Below, piece by piece: positions 11,826 through 24,213 of a stretch of 64,000 bases of DNA; within the stretch, counting starts at the first letter, position 1; each line of letters opens with the position of its first letter. The notes under the pieces were generated by a model that saw nothing but the letters and a program-made list of their open reading frames with translations, ran no database searches and had not been told where the DNA came from. The stretch is from Ooceraea biroi (taxonomy: Eukaryota > Arthropoda > Insecta > Hymenoptera > Formicidae), in NCBI RefSeq assembly GCF_003672135.1, contig NC_039515.1:2170001-2234000 (forward strand), in the 5' to 3' direction. A program made the translations under genes and the position numbers.

Positions 11826-11886
11826 AACATTGAAAAATAAAATAGCGCGCGCATAGCGCGCGCCTGTGTTGTATGTACTAGTATAC
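11804..11886 (+). repeat. Direct repeat copy B
   Basis: Second copy of the element at 11562-11640. The TCGAAAACATTATTAA start and the ATAGCGCGCGC core are shared, and divergence rises after about 65 bases. Confidence 0.75.
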
Positions 11887-12303
11887 ATAAAAATATCTTA
11901 TGAAAAATAAAAATATCTCTTATCTCAACTGCTCCGTGACAAATGAATGAAATGACGTTCTTTTTAATCTATGAATTATCGATTTCCCATCGCCTGATGG
12001 TATTAAAAATAGCGATTGAAAGATGCGATCACTATACTATCTGACGATTAATATCTGACGATACGTAACGTTAGCACAATGCTTTCACCTTATTTTGTCA
12101 TCTGGATCACCAAATTGCTAGAAAACGAAGCGTTTCTGCGTTATCGCGGTCAAGGTTAAACAACGCGCGAGATGTCTTGTCATTTTAATGTCATTCGTTG
12201 TATCTCTGATATATAAGGTAGATATTTAAATCTGGAGAATCTCTACTTCGCCGGAGAATTCAAATTTGCATATCGAGAATCTTGTTTGAATTTTCGTTTG
12301 AGG

Positions 12304-15300
12304 ATGGATGAGGAGTCTACGCAACATGCGGGTCGTAAAGATTCACAGGACTGGGAATGGTGTCCCGAAAAGAGAGAAGACCTTCCGAAGGGAAGAAAAG
12401 AGAGTCAGGACATCGCCATCTCCTTAAACGCCGTATCGGAGACTGGCGGTTCCATGACGGAGGTTTGCATAGAGCCGGGTTGGCGTATTAACGACATTCT
12501 CTTGGCGGCCAGAGTCCTGCAAAACACGCAGCCTTCCCCAGATTATGCCAACGAGGCTGAGATGAGACGTGTTTTCGGTCTGGTTTACGATGTTCTCAGA
12601 TGTAAGATCCACTTTTTGAGTATAAAGAATAAGTTTGAGTAGACAAGAGAGAAAGAGAGATTTCTTTGTAAAAACTTTCAGACAAGAATATCCTGAATCG
12701 TGCTCTCGAAGACGGAAGATTTTGGTATCAAAATGGTCACCTGAAACAGAGGGAGAGAGTAGTCTGGTTATTATTGTACGACATGCAAGGAAGGAAATTC
12801 GCACGTCAGCGCGACTGCGAGGCACTCGAGATTCGAGAGAAGATGTTCAAGGTTTTATCTTCGTTTCGTTTTCCGTTCGTTAAATCCTTCGTACCTTTCG
12901 GTGAATAAGAGATTTATCCGTTGTACAAATTATGATTTTTTCAGGCTGTCGGGCTGAAAGATATCGAGGACGCTCTTCTGAACGCGAAGACACACTTGGC
13001 GGCAAGCATCTCGCGTCTCCGTATCGGCGGCTCGGCGCTCAATCTCGGTTACTTTTTAGATTTGCAAAATATAAAAATCGTGTCAACTATTGACACTTTG
13101 TGTAATTTTGATTCACCACTTTCCCCGTTCAGATCAGCTTCTTCCCACGCATCTGCGTATCGCCGAGGGAATAAGTTGGGCTGACGAAGGCGCGATCGCT
13201 TCCGGATGGATCAACACCATCAGAATAGCTAGTAAGAATGAGTTCGCGAGGAGCATGTCGAAGCTGAAATTCAGGCACTGCGATGACGTTAAAGCCGAGG
13301 AACTCAACGAGAATGATTATGTCTTCGATCCAATTTGCCCCAAAATCATAAATTTGCATGATAGGGCACGAGAGAAGCTCGCGGTGTCCGACTTGGTTCG
13401 CGATCATCGATTCGTCTTTCTGGTAAATATAATGCATTTTCAATGTATTATGTAAAAGAACACGCGATATGCGGATACAGATGCCTTCAATTTGAAGTAA
13501 ATGGAACGGAAATTAAAAGTTTAATAAGTATCATATATATAATATTAAATTTTTCATACTCACTGTTTTATTAAATATTAATATTAAATTCTGCTATTAT
13601 ATATATTGATTAATTAATATTGAATTAATGGCATTAAATCGAGTGTTATCAATTGAAATCAATAATATGAATAGGATTACAATTTGATTTACCCAGGAAA
13701 GATCCCTGTGCCTCGGAGCGGCCACGCTGGCGCAGGCGATACGCGTCGCACGTCTTTGCGGTCCTGTGATCCTCACGCACTCGATCGCCCCTCGCCATAC
13801 AGGCTACCTGGCCGGGTTGCTGGCGGATATCGAAGACGTCGGAAGGCTGCTGGCTTTCGGAGCCGGAGACCGCCGTTGCGAGTACGAGGCCTACCTGGAG
13901 ACTTTGGGTGTTACTCTGCAGCAGTGCCGAGTGTTCTCGGAGAAGTAATAAGCGAGAAACAATCACGATCCCTTGATTATCCCTTGATTTCTCTCTTTTT
14001 TTATTATCAGATATTCATCGCCACCACCCTCTGTCGAATTGGAAAGAGCAACGATAGTTCTAGCGACACCCCCGTGCAGCTACACCGGTGTCAGGGACAT
14101 CGTCGACCTCGCCGTCGCACGTGGCGGTGACACCAGTTTGCTGGAATCGCTGACCAGCGACATGGCAGGCGAAATAAAACAACCCCGTACCCTCTTAGCC
14201 GAGCAATTCTCCACGCTGAAATACGCGCTGACCAGACCGAACATACAGTTCCTGATATACGAGGTGCACACGATCCTGCCTTCCGAGACCACAGAGATGA
14301 TCCGACAGGTCGTCGATTACGCGAATCAGATAGCCACGGAGAAGTACATCCACGAGCATCCTGTGAGTGAGAGACTTAAATAAATTTGTGATATAAAGGG
14401 AATCTCCCTTTTCAGTTAATATTTTCGGAATCCTTGAATTAGAATTCCTCTCATGTATCTTTACTCGAGTTATTTGATATGTCAAGGTTTCTTCAAATAT
14501 TTCCATATTTCGATTCTCATTTTCTAAAAGACGTGTCACATTTTAGATAAAGAAAAGAACTCCGAAAGATAGCAGTGGCAAAATCCCGAAGATGGTGAAA
14601 ACTAGCGCAGGTAAACAGGAGCATTCGAGGGAGCAGCAGGAGAATCAACCGGAAGAAGAGGACGATGAAACATCGATAGTGACGAGCGAAATCGTTGTAA
14701 GATCATTCAAATATAATTTACTGCACCATGTTTATCACCATTTATTATCACCTATTACATTAAAGAAATAATAAAACAATTAAGCAGATTCCTGACAGTG
14801 ATTTGTTCGAAGTCGGAAGTATCGATGAGATTTACGGTGACGACAACGAGCGGACGTTGGATCCGGGCTGTTTCATCGCCATAATCAAACGGAAGGAAAT
14901 GATGCAATTCAATTCGCTTTTCATGATCAAAGTCGCGGAGTCGAAGGGATTGTTCGGCGATTCTGACAAGGAATGTCCGAGTCCGAAAGAGGAGGTCGAA
15001 GTGCAACAACCCACAAAAGTGGTGCAAAAGTCACAAATAAGTCGCAAATTTGTCAAGCGAGTCAAAGTACGTTACTACATTAACATATATCTAAATAAAT
15101 TTCAATTTTATCAGATATAAATTTTATATCAACATTTTGTCACGCGAGTGAGCAACCAAATTTCAAATTGATCGCATTGCTTGATAAAAATCCCTCAAAC
15201 GTATGCCAAGCCTCGTCAAATCTTGTCGTAGTCTCGAATTTTAATTTATCCCTGAATTCATCTTCTTTCTGCTATTTTTATAAGGATTAAATATAAATTA

Positions 15301-15676
15301 ATTTTTTAAATCTGGTATTTCAAATACGTAGATTGAGATAGATCGCTTAGCGGCGCCCACGCACTCCTCGATATCGCGGACCTCCAGCAAATGTGAACTG
15401 TGTCCTCGTCACGGCCGCTACATCGTGAGGGATGAGAAGCTGCTGTCGATGCAGATAAGTGAAACACGGAAACAAGATGCTCGGCGATGGTGGCGGGATG
15501 CAATCACGGTCGTCGTGCACTCGGAAGGATCTGGCATCGCGCGCAACTTTCGTGCGATACGCTCGGACCCGCTGACGCAGAAACTACTCTTTCCATTCCA
15601 CGTGAAGAAGATCTCGTTGTCGAAACGCCGTTCCCGCAATTCGTCCGACGACGAATTTGTTCAGAATTCGATTTAA
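12304..15676 (+). CDS. NSUN7: NSUN7-like putative RNA m5C methyltransferase, probably catalytically altered
   Basis: Nine exons: 12304-12601, 12682-12851, 12945-13047, 13133-13422, 13697-13944, 14011-14362, 14547-14696, 14788-15066, 15332-15676, giving 744 aa (human NSUN7 718). Family landmarks in order are LLLYDMQGRKFARQR, WINTIRIAS, motif IV with PPCS (Cys392), the helix EQFSTLKYAL, and DPGCFIAIIKRKE. NSUN7 belongs to the RsmB/NOL1 family, is linked to sperm motility in mice, and its RNA targets are less clear than those of NSUN2. Human NSUN7 has YCTCSVFPEE at motif VI. Here the aligned segment reads YEVHTILPSE (453-462), so the nucleophilic cysteine is His456. No glycine-rich SAM motif was obvious. 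The C-terminus is basic and poorly conserved. The start ATG follows a TTG-led frame, and an upstream exon could add sequence. Confidence 0.82.
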
Positions 15677-16522
15677 TTCGTTGACATGACAGCTTCGTTT
15701 CTCCTACGTCCAACATTCTTAAAGATTCCTCATAAGTGCGATGCGACTCATGCATTCAATCAATGCAGACCGGCAGCTATTTATCATATACATATTTGAT
15801 TGAGAAACTTACGTTATATTAAACTTATTTAATTATAGAATCGTTTATACGAGAAAGTATATTGCGCTTTGGTGACGATTCATATATATTTAGTCTATTA
15901 ATTAATTTTATAATCTAATAATTTATCTGCAATAACAATAGAGTACTTAATACTATGTATTAAACAATAAATTGATTGAAAAATGAACAAATAATTGATT
16001 TTAATAAGAGCGTCTTAAGTTTTGCTTTATCCTATAATAGGAATTATTATTTGATGTATTATGACCTTATCCGAAACGTTATTACCTTACTTTCTCTAAT
16101 CTGTTTGTATGACTCGATTTTGATATAACTTTCAAATTGTTCCAAGTAAAAATAATCGTTCAAACGTTTAAATTAATGCGACAGTCATTCTGCGATTAAT
16201 CGAATCGCAATGAATACGCAATACAAACGTTAAATTTGTATCCGAAGAATAGAACCTGTTAAAAACACATCGGATATTTCATGAATTCATTCGGAACACG
16301 CTTGACTGGCTATCATAAACGATATGCTCAGCTGTGCAAAATAGACTTTTATAACAAGTAATCAATGTCAGGTTTTTAACAACTGACAAGTAAACAAGGT
16401 CACGCTAAGTATTAGCTAGCTAATACGCTAACGAAATAACTTTCCGTTCGAGGAGATTAAGGAAGTAACTTTAAAGTGGAGAGATATTAATTCTTTCCAT
16501 CCCGCCAAACAATCTTTCAAGC
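15677..16522. other. NSUN7 3' region and PDH E1-alpha upstream region
   Basis: AT-rich, with AATAAA at 15966-15971 as a likely NSUN7 polyadenylation signal. The remainder should contain the E1-alpha promoter. Nothing else was recognised. Confidence 0.5.
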
Positions 16523-18291
16523 ATGTATGCAATTTGGACGCAATCCAGATTATTACTTAATCGCTACGGCGTGAAAACGCGATGCAATTTACTAGCGCAT
16601 CGTCGTGGTATTGCGAAAGAAGCCGTGGTAGAAACGGTATGTGATAAAAGTAAAATGCTTTTATCCTCTCTCGTTTTCTCTCTTTCTCCGTCTTTTCAAG
16701 CTGAAGCTCTTTTCCTTAGAAGTACGATTTGTACCGCCTTGACAAAGGGCCGTCTGAAAAAGCGACATTAACCGTGGACGATGCGACGTACGCCCTGAAG
16801 ATGATGAACTACGTGCGTCGAATGGAAAACAAAGCCGCGGAGCTCTACAGAGAGCGGCTCATCAACGGTTTCCTGCACTTATACGCCGGTCAGGTAGATG
16901 AGTAACTCCAGAGAATCTGAATATCTAGAGTTTAGAGCCTCGACACGTACGATCTCACCTGCACAAACCGGATGTCGTCCGAGCTGTGATTGAACGCACG
17001 ATGTCTGTGCTATCTTAGGAGGCCGTGGCCGTAGGCCTGAGGATGGCCATAAGCGAGCCAGACACCGTCATCACGGCGTACAGGTGCCACGGCTTCGCCG
17101 TCGTATTCGACGCCCCGGTTCGCTCGGTCCTTGGGGAACTCATGGGCCGCAAAACGGGCCCGGCCAAGGGCAAAGGCGGCTCTATGCACATGTACGCACC
17201 CCGATTCTACGGTGGCGACGGTATCGTCGGCGGACAGGTATGAATGATAACGAGATTGTCCATGGTTAAATCTTGATCCCGAATTTTATAATTTCTGACT
17301 TCGCTTGCGAGACCAGGTACCGATCGGCACCGGTATTGCTCTGGCGCACAAGTACAAGGGCACGGGCGGCGTGTCCATCACGTTGTACGGGGATGGCGCG
17401 GTATCGCAGGGCCAGGTCTACGAGGCGTGGAACATGGCGAAACTGTGGAACCTGCCGGTGGTGTACATCTGCGAGAACAACAGGTACGGCATGGGCACGG
17501 CCGTGCACCGGCACTCCGCCAACACCAAGCTGTACACGCGCGGAGACCTCATACCGGGGATAAAGGTAAAACTCAAGGGGGACCAGCCGTGTGTCACGTG
17601 CGTTTCCCACCTTTCAATAGGTGGACAGGCGTGTCGTTTGTGTCACATTATGTAACATTATGTAATGCGACTGCGGATGTGCACAGGCTGACGGAATGAA
17701 GGTGGTGGATGTGCGAGAGGCCGTACGCTTTGGTCGAGATTACGCGCTCAGAAACGGCCCGATCGTGATTGAGATCACGACCTATCGTTACTATGGACAC
17801 AGCATGAGCGATCCCGGGGTCGGGTATCGAAGTCGAAAGGAGATTAAGACGGTTAAAGCGGAACAAGATCCAATTATGCTATTTAACAAGCTCGTCTTGG
17901 AGAAAGGACTGATGACCGAGAAAGATGTCCAGGTATCTGTTTTTAAATAATTATTTAATTCGACGTCCTGAATAAAAGACGAGAATTTGAGAAAAGTGTG
18001 GAATATTTATGAAAAACAATCTGCGTGATCGCGAAATATGGTTAATTTACTGTCAAAAGAAATTGCGTTTGAGAACTGTAATTTACAACTGTAACGTGAA
18101 AAGGAATGACAACTTTGACTGTATGTATCTTGCACGATTAGGCGATACGAGATTCAGCCTACAAAAAGGTCGATCAGGAAATGAAGCAAGCCAAGGCCGA
18201 CGAGTGGCCAGATATGTCGGAAATCGCGACCAACATTTACGTCAAACCATTGGAAAAAGTTCGTGGTAAAGTCCCTTGGGAAATATATTAG
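16523..18291 (+). CDS. Pyruvate dehydrogenase E1 component alpha subunit, divergent paralogue
   Basis: Six exons: 16523-16636, 16720-16893, 17019-17237, 17317-17565, 17687-17932, 18142-18291, giving 383 aa (human PDHA1 390). The first 30-odd residues are basic and amphipathic, fitting mitochondrial import. Thiamine diphosphate signature: GDGAVSQGQ at 194-202 to ENNRYGMG at 222-229. The tetramer contacts KGKGGSMHMY and FYGGDGIVGGQ are intact. The enzyme decarboxylates pyruvate in the matrix and pairs with E1-beta. Phosphorylation site 1 is kept (Ser291 in GHSMSDPG). Site 3 is Ala231 (GMGTAV rather than GTSV), site 2 is Gly298 (DPGVGYR rather than DPGVSYR), and the usual YHGHS is YYGHS. The C-terminus (KVPWEIY) is also divergent. 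Insects often carry a second E1-alpha gene; this may be it rather than the housekeeping copy. Confidence 0.9.
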
Positions 18292-18360
18292 AAACAATGT
18301 CATCAAGTCTTTCATTGTAAAGTTATTCATAATATATATTTTCAATGAAAACCTTACAAA

Positions 18361-18366
18361 AATAAA
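18361..18366 (+). promoter_or_regulatory. Probable E1-alpha polyadenylation signal
   Basis: AATAAA, 70 bases after the E1-alpha stop codon, is the nearest canonical signal. Confidence 0.6.
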
Positions 18367-19997
18367 CTTCGAATTTTTCATGTGACTCTTCACAATAAAT
18401 AATCTAAAGCTGTGATAATCCCCTTTTTCAATTCAGTTGTTTGAGAATTTAATGATCAACGAATGATTTATACAAAGATCTCTACTAGATCCTAATGAAT
18501 CGCTAGTAGAATAAATTTTCTGATGAGTTTTCAACCGTCTAATATTAAATAGCCAAGAGACAGTACAATAGATAGCTCAATAAACCCAACACAATAGACA
18601 AAAGAAAAGAACGCAAGACGTAAGAAGAGAAGGAAGAACGCTCGTCTCGCACGCTTCATCACGTCGAAAGGGCGATCAATTAAAACTAATAATCGTTTAA
18701 ACGACGATCGCGGGCGCGACCAGCGAAATGGTTGGAGAGATGGACACGGGCTTGTTGAATGAGTCAGATCATGAAAGAGGCGTAGGAGAAGCTCGGAGCC
18801 AACGCGGAGGGCGAGACGAAGCGAGCGTGAACGTCTCTGCGGGAGTCGCCTTACGTCGCTCGCACGTGTCACGTCGCACTAATTGAATTCTAACGAGACA
18901 ACAGTCGGTCGAGCGGTTGAACAACATCAAAACGGTCGATCGTATACAAAACAACGTTTAATACTACCATGTTGATCTTTCTATCGTGAACATGCACGTG
19001 AGTTCATTTGTGCAATCATTAATGACAGTCTCAAGCGATTAGTGAAACTGCCGAGCATTGTCTTGGCTTCCGTGTGTCTTGTCTTCTGCTATAAGTTCCT
19101 CTTCTTTGCGATGATACTATCGACCGCAGTTCCACTTCTCACAGAAAAGTTCTGCTCCGTTCCGCGATACGATTAAAAGTTTGAAGAGTTTAAATGTGAC
19201 ATCCCTCTCGAGCGGAAGTTAAGAGGGAACGGACAGATCGAAAGGTGGCAGTGGCTAGAAGTTTACGAATGCAGGAACGAGAGGTACGACGACAAGTAAT
19301 TTCAGGCACAAGCGGTCAATTGTCTCAAGTTAATAAACTTTAACGGGCGACGACAAACATCAGCCGCGTCATCGACTAAAGCGCTCGAAGAATTCCTCGG
19401 AGCAGATGACAATGACTCGACAACAGTGTAAACTTTTACGAGATGTTGATTTTTAATTACGCGCGCCAGGTGTAATTTATAAAATAGGCGCGATATAAAA
19501 TATATACGACTGTAAATTTTCTAATTTCAATGTTAGGAATCCGTTTATTCATCCGGACTCATCTCTTCTTTGCGCGACCAAATGCATTCCGGGCAATCAA
19601 GCATGCATTAATTAAAAAAGATTGCACGAGAAGTAAAATATAAATATTATGTCGACAGACGATTTTTTATTATAATAAAAGTAAACATACGCATATCGAT
19701 TTCGAATATATCAAGTCGGATATAGTTTGTGTGAGTGAAACATTCAAATTGATAAAGCGTTATCTGCAGCGGTTATATCTCGCGCAACATCCTGTTATAA
19801 GAAAATACTAGGATGCCGTTAAGCATTAATATAAAAGACCAAACTGTTCATACGTAATTATGATATTTCAGGGAAGTACACGCAGCCCACAAACCATGAT
19901 TGTGCGTTAGTACTTATATAGTAGATTCATTAGAAAATCTAAAATTTGGCCGAGTTACATCCTTTGTTTAATGACAACAAGCATTAATAACAACAAT
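18367..19997. other. Upstream region of the SKAP-like gene
   Basis: A GC-richer block around 18.7-19.4 kb lies inside an otherwise AT-rich stretch, consistent with a promoter or 5' UTR exon. No coding exon could be supported. Confidence 0.4.
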
Positions 19998-22823
19998 ATG
20001 GAGATCGATATGAATATCAGCGACATATTGCGCGGTGCGTATTTTCGATATAAAACTGTAAAGTACACTTTACAGCTTATTGCTTTATCTATTACACATC
20101 TTATCTATTATTTTGTAATTGTAATTTTCTTTCTAATTCTTTAAATATTTTCTATATTATGACGATAAAATTACAAATAAAATTCTCTTGCAAATTATAA
20201 ATTACTGGTAATACTACAACAATAATATTAATTATATTAATATCATATCTAAAAATATAATGTATACATCTTATACGTTTGCCTAGAAATTAATTTACCT
20301 TTCTCTCACAGAAGTGATAACATTTTTGGAATGCCTCTGCGATGTGAAACTTCCACTCAAGCTCGAGAGGCTGCGGCAGGAGCTGTTGGCACACGCGAAA
20401 GAAACCCTCAGCGTAACTCGGGCATCGTCTCCGGATCGTCCGTATCTAGATATGAATTCCGGCCCGAAGAGCCTGTTGCTGATAAAGAATAAAACAGAAA
20501 CAGACTCGGAAGAATACGTAGGCATGGAAGGATCTCAGAAGCAGCCTCATCAGGATTACTACGAGACCTGTGAGAACCAAGGCAAGACTCCTCCGCCGTC
20601 CGCGATGCTCCCTAAGAGTATGGAACGATACCCCGATCATGATCTCCGCCTCGAGGAGGCTCAAAAATTGCTGAGGATTTACAAGAACCTGCCAGCGGCA
20701 CAGTCCAGAAGCAAGTGTCACAAGTGCGGTCCAATTTACAAGAAGGAAGGGAAGAAACTGTTCCTACCGGAAAGCCGCGCCTGCTGGATTGCGTTGGTAG
20801 GATCACATCTGCTGGTGTACCGAAACGAGCGGCAACCCCGACCGTACGTGATCTACGCGATCCGCGGTTACATGGCGCGAGCAGCGCCCCACGTGATACC
20901 CAATGATCGACAGAAGAAAGACTCGGCCTTCGAGATATACAAACCTGGCAACGAGACATTGCAGTTCATCGCGAGGACGCCGAAGGACATGGATCAGTGG
21001 ATAGCGAAGGTGCACGAGGTGGGATGTGGCGGCAAGGAGAACGTGAACAGCGACGTGGAGATTCGGGAGAAGCAGAGGGCCACGAACGAATTATCCCCGT
21101 GCCTGAATCGTCGTGAGAAGAACAAGGAAATGCGACATCAGGATGCAGCAGGGAACCCGATGACGACGAATAAATCGGTCGAATCATTAGCGGATCAACA
21201 GAGAGACGAGAAAAAGAAGCGAGGAAAAGAGACGGTGGAGAATCCGCCACCTTTACCCTCCCGAATACCGCGGCGACTTCCTTCTTTGCCGCCCGACAGT
21301 GCGATACCGTCCTACAGAGTGGCCGTTGAAGACGACGATGATGACGATGAAATCTATCACAAGATCGAGGACCTGATAAACGGCACGTGTTATCAAAATT
21401 TAGCGTTAAGGCGACGGCGGGCCATCGAGGAACAGCAAGATGTTATCTCGTACGACGACATTCATGGAACTAAAGAAAAAGAGGAAGAACAGATGCAAGG
21501 AAAAGCTGATAGTACGATGTCACAAGAGGAGACATACGATGATATCGTGCCTTCGCGAACCAACGCGAGCGCCGCAAAAACTGAACATCAGGACAACCAG
21601 AGTGGCAGTGGTCCAGCCGCCGAGAAGGAAAAAGAATTCTACGACGATGTAGAGGTAAGTCGCACTCGCTTGTTATACTTTTACATTGGAATTAATTTCA
21701 GTAAAAAATAGATTCCACCGAAATAACTCGATGAGTGGAAATTAAGTACACTTCACATGTTTTCTTGTTCCGCAGAACCTAATCTCAAATGGGAAAATTG
21801 CTAAAGATCGCGCGAAGGATCAAACCGACACATCGAGCAAGTCGCCGCAGAAGAAATCCTTCTTAGGCAGAGTCTTGAGCAGAAAGGAGTTCTATAGCAA
21901 GTCACCGGAAAAGAAGTACAAGGGCAAAAACGCCTCCTCAAATCCGCCACCGTCTTCAGTGGCGGCTGAGGAGATGCCCACTTACGACGACGTGTCTGAC
22001 CTGACGGCAAACCAGGAGTCCTTGGTGAACGATGAGGAACTGTCGGAGTACAACTGCCCTCCACCGCCGAGGCCGGTTTATACAACGAAATCGCCCATCG
22101 TGAACAATCTCGACGATCAGGTCGAAGAAATCTACGACGATGTCAACACCTGTCGAGAACAGTATAACAAAAGCCATCAGGTGATGTCCCGCAATATGAT
22201 TGTTAATAAATAATTTTTTAAGCACTTAAATCGTGTTTCAGCTTCTCTTAACAAATCGGGACTAATTAAGATTTTTTTACAACCAGCAATCGACACAAGA
22301 ATCGAGATCGAGGGAAGCTAAAAGCGATGCGGCGGTGTGCAACGCGGATCAGGGGATGAACGACGGGGATAATCTTCCGCAGGAGGAGGAGATCGAGCAT
22401 TATCAGTCACCGAGAAGCGACCTACGCATTTGCGAAGTCCAGCAGACCACGGAAATTCAACAAACCGAGGAGGACCTGTACGACGATGTCGCGTTATTAA
22501 TAGACTTTAAATCGCGGCCGAGGAACTTGGCCGAGCAGAAGGACAACGAGGACAGCAGATCGACGGGCAGTCCTGACAAGAAGTCCTGGAATCGATTCGG
22601 CGTTAACAGAAGATCACGCACGAGCGACGGCGGTTCCACTTGCGCCGAGCAGACGAACGGACGAAGCAGCAACGATTGCGAAGAGGCCGAGGACGCATTG
22701 GACAAGAAGAACACCTTCAAGAAGCTGATCAGCAAAATGGAGAATTCCCTCGCCAGAGTCTCCACGAGAAACTCGACCTCACCCCTCACAGCCAAGTCGA
22801 GCACTGCGAACAACAATTTCTAA
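19998..22823 (+). CDS. SKAP-like PH-domain adaptor with repeated YDD[IV] motifs
   Basis: Four exons: 19998-20034, 20312-21654, 21776-22180, 22287-22823, giving 773 aa. The 37-nt first exon adds MEIDMNISDILR to the helical segment EVITFLECLCDV, resembling the dimerisation helix of Src-kinase-associated phosphoproteins. A PH domain spans roughly residues 140-250, ending in FEIYKPGNETLQFIARTPKD, then W; SKAP2 has a similar FEISAPDKRIYQFTAASPKD. Between and after are many tyrosine motifs: YLDM and YVGM, plus six YDDI/YDDV sites, as expected for SH2-domain docking. Proline stretches (PPPLPSR, PPPPRPVY) could bind SH3 domains. Unlike vertebrate SKAP1/2 there is no C-terminal SH3 domain; the tail is basic and serine-rich. 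A role as a membrane-recruited signalling scaffold is inferred. The family assignment is tentative. Confidence 0.75.
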
Positions 22824-24213
22824 GACTTTGATTTATGCATGACGAGTGCGGAATTTGTATCGTAGAATTGTCGCGCGAATGATTGCTCTCTTAAGAAATA
22901 GATACTCTTGATCCTGACACGGTCGCGTTTGACGTTTTCAAGAAATCTTCGATGAAATTCACACAATGAGAAATTTTCAATGAAGATGATGATGGTGTTA
23001 AAATTGTGCCATCGAGACGCGACCACTGGAAGACTAAATTAACAGAGACTTATAGATGAAACAGATTCATCTGTTATACGTGAAGATCGAACGTGAATCA
23101 AATGTATTTAATAATATGTTATTATTTCTCTTCCACGCTTTGTATTTCTATTTAATCACACAGAATTATGTAAAATAATGAGCTTTAATTTGTATTAAAA
23201 ATAATACAAAGTTTTACGTTTAAATTTTGCTAAAAATTGGCACGAATTTTTCAAAGTGAACTCAATATTATATATCAATAATAATATATAATAATATTAT
23301 TAATAATAATTAATAATAATAATATTTCGTTCCAGTGCAATCCAGTGCAGTAATAAAAAATATTTTTACCGTTAACAGCTGCATTTCTCTTGAAGTTAAC
23401 TTGTTCTTTCATTATAGCCAAGGCGAACGAGAAGTGTCATGTACGAATATCGTTACTATAAGCGGAAAGGCGTTTAAAAATGCACCGGAGATTCATGGAA
23501 GCGAATAATGCACGCAAGTAGTCGTGCGATATCACAGTTCCATCCGCAGCTCACTTCACGCGCCGCGATGCAGCGGTAAAAAAAAGGGATTAGCAGGCCT
23601 AGCGCACTCACTGGCGGCGCTGGCGGTACTGGCAGCAGCTGATACGCAAAGATGGCCGACGCGGATACAAACGATACAAACGGATGATTTACGCAGCTCG
23701 GCGAGCCGCAAGCGCGAAGTGACACGCGACGGTGAGGATCAGGAATTCGTGTTTGCAATCATTTCCGATATTTCCTGAGGACAGTGCGTTTCACGTGTCA
23801 CGTACTCCCGCGAGTATCGCGTACTTCGCGAAAGTACTCCGAGGGAATATTTCGAACGACATCGCCGGCACGGATGTGATCGCGAGTGAGAGATCTCTCG
23901 ATCGAGTGCATTCCAATTGAATCTGAATCGGGTTCGGCGATGCCGATGCGACATTTGTTTTGTCAGGCACGTGGCAGAAGTCGGCGAGTGACATCGACGC
24001 AGTGGGATCATTTTCTCCGCAATGACGCTTGTACGGTAAGAGATTCCTTTGGTCGACAGGTGATTTCCAGCGGTGTTTTAATTTCAACTAACGCCGGTTT
24101 CCTCTTTCAAGGCGACATCGCAGATATCATAAATACTGCGTGATCCCCCGCGTGTGTCATCACGATTAGAGTCGAGAATTATCAACTGATGCATCCCCTT
24201 TGAACGGCTCACG
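22824..24213. other. SKAP-like 3' UTR and zinc-finger gene A upstream region
   Basis: AT-rich to about 23.4 kb, with AATAAA at 23352-23357 and a TAATAA-rich microsatellite near 23.28-23.33 kb. It is GC-richer from 23.4 kb, as expected of a promoter and 5' UTR for the gene starting at 24214. Confidence 0.5.

Larger units (their letters stand above)
10966..12303. other. AT-rich interval with a repeated element
   Basis: This is either an intron or an intergenic space, depending on the fate of the upstream exon. It contains the duplicated element and palindrome described separately. The short ORF near 11.3-11.5 kb has no recognisable domain and may be a relic of a mobile element. Confidence 0.5.

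Noticed and set aside
12286..12303. NSUN7 start at 12286
   Set aside because: The codon there is TTG; ATG at 12304 is the first in that exon.
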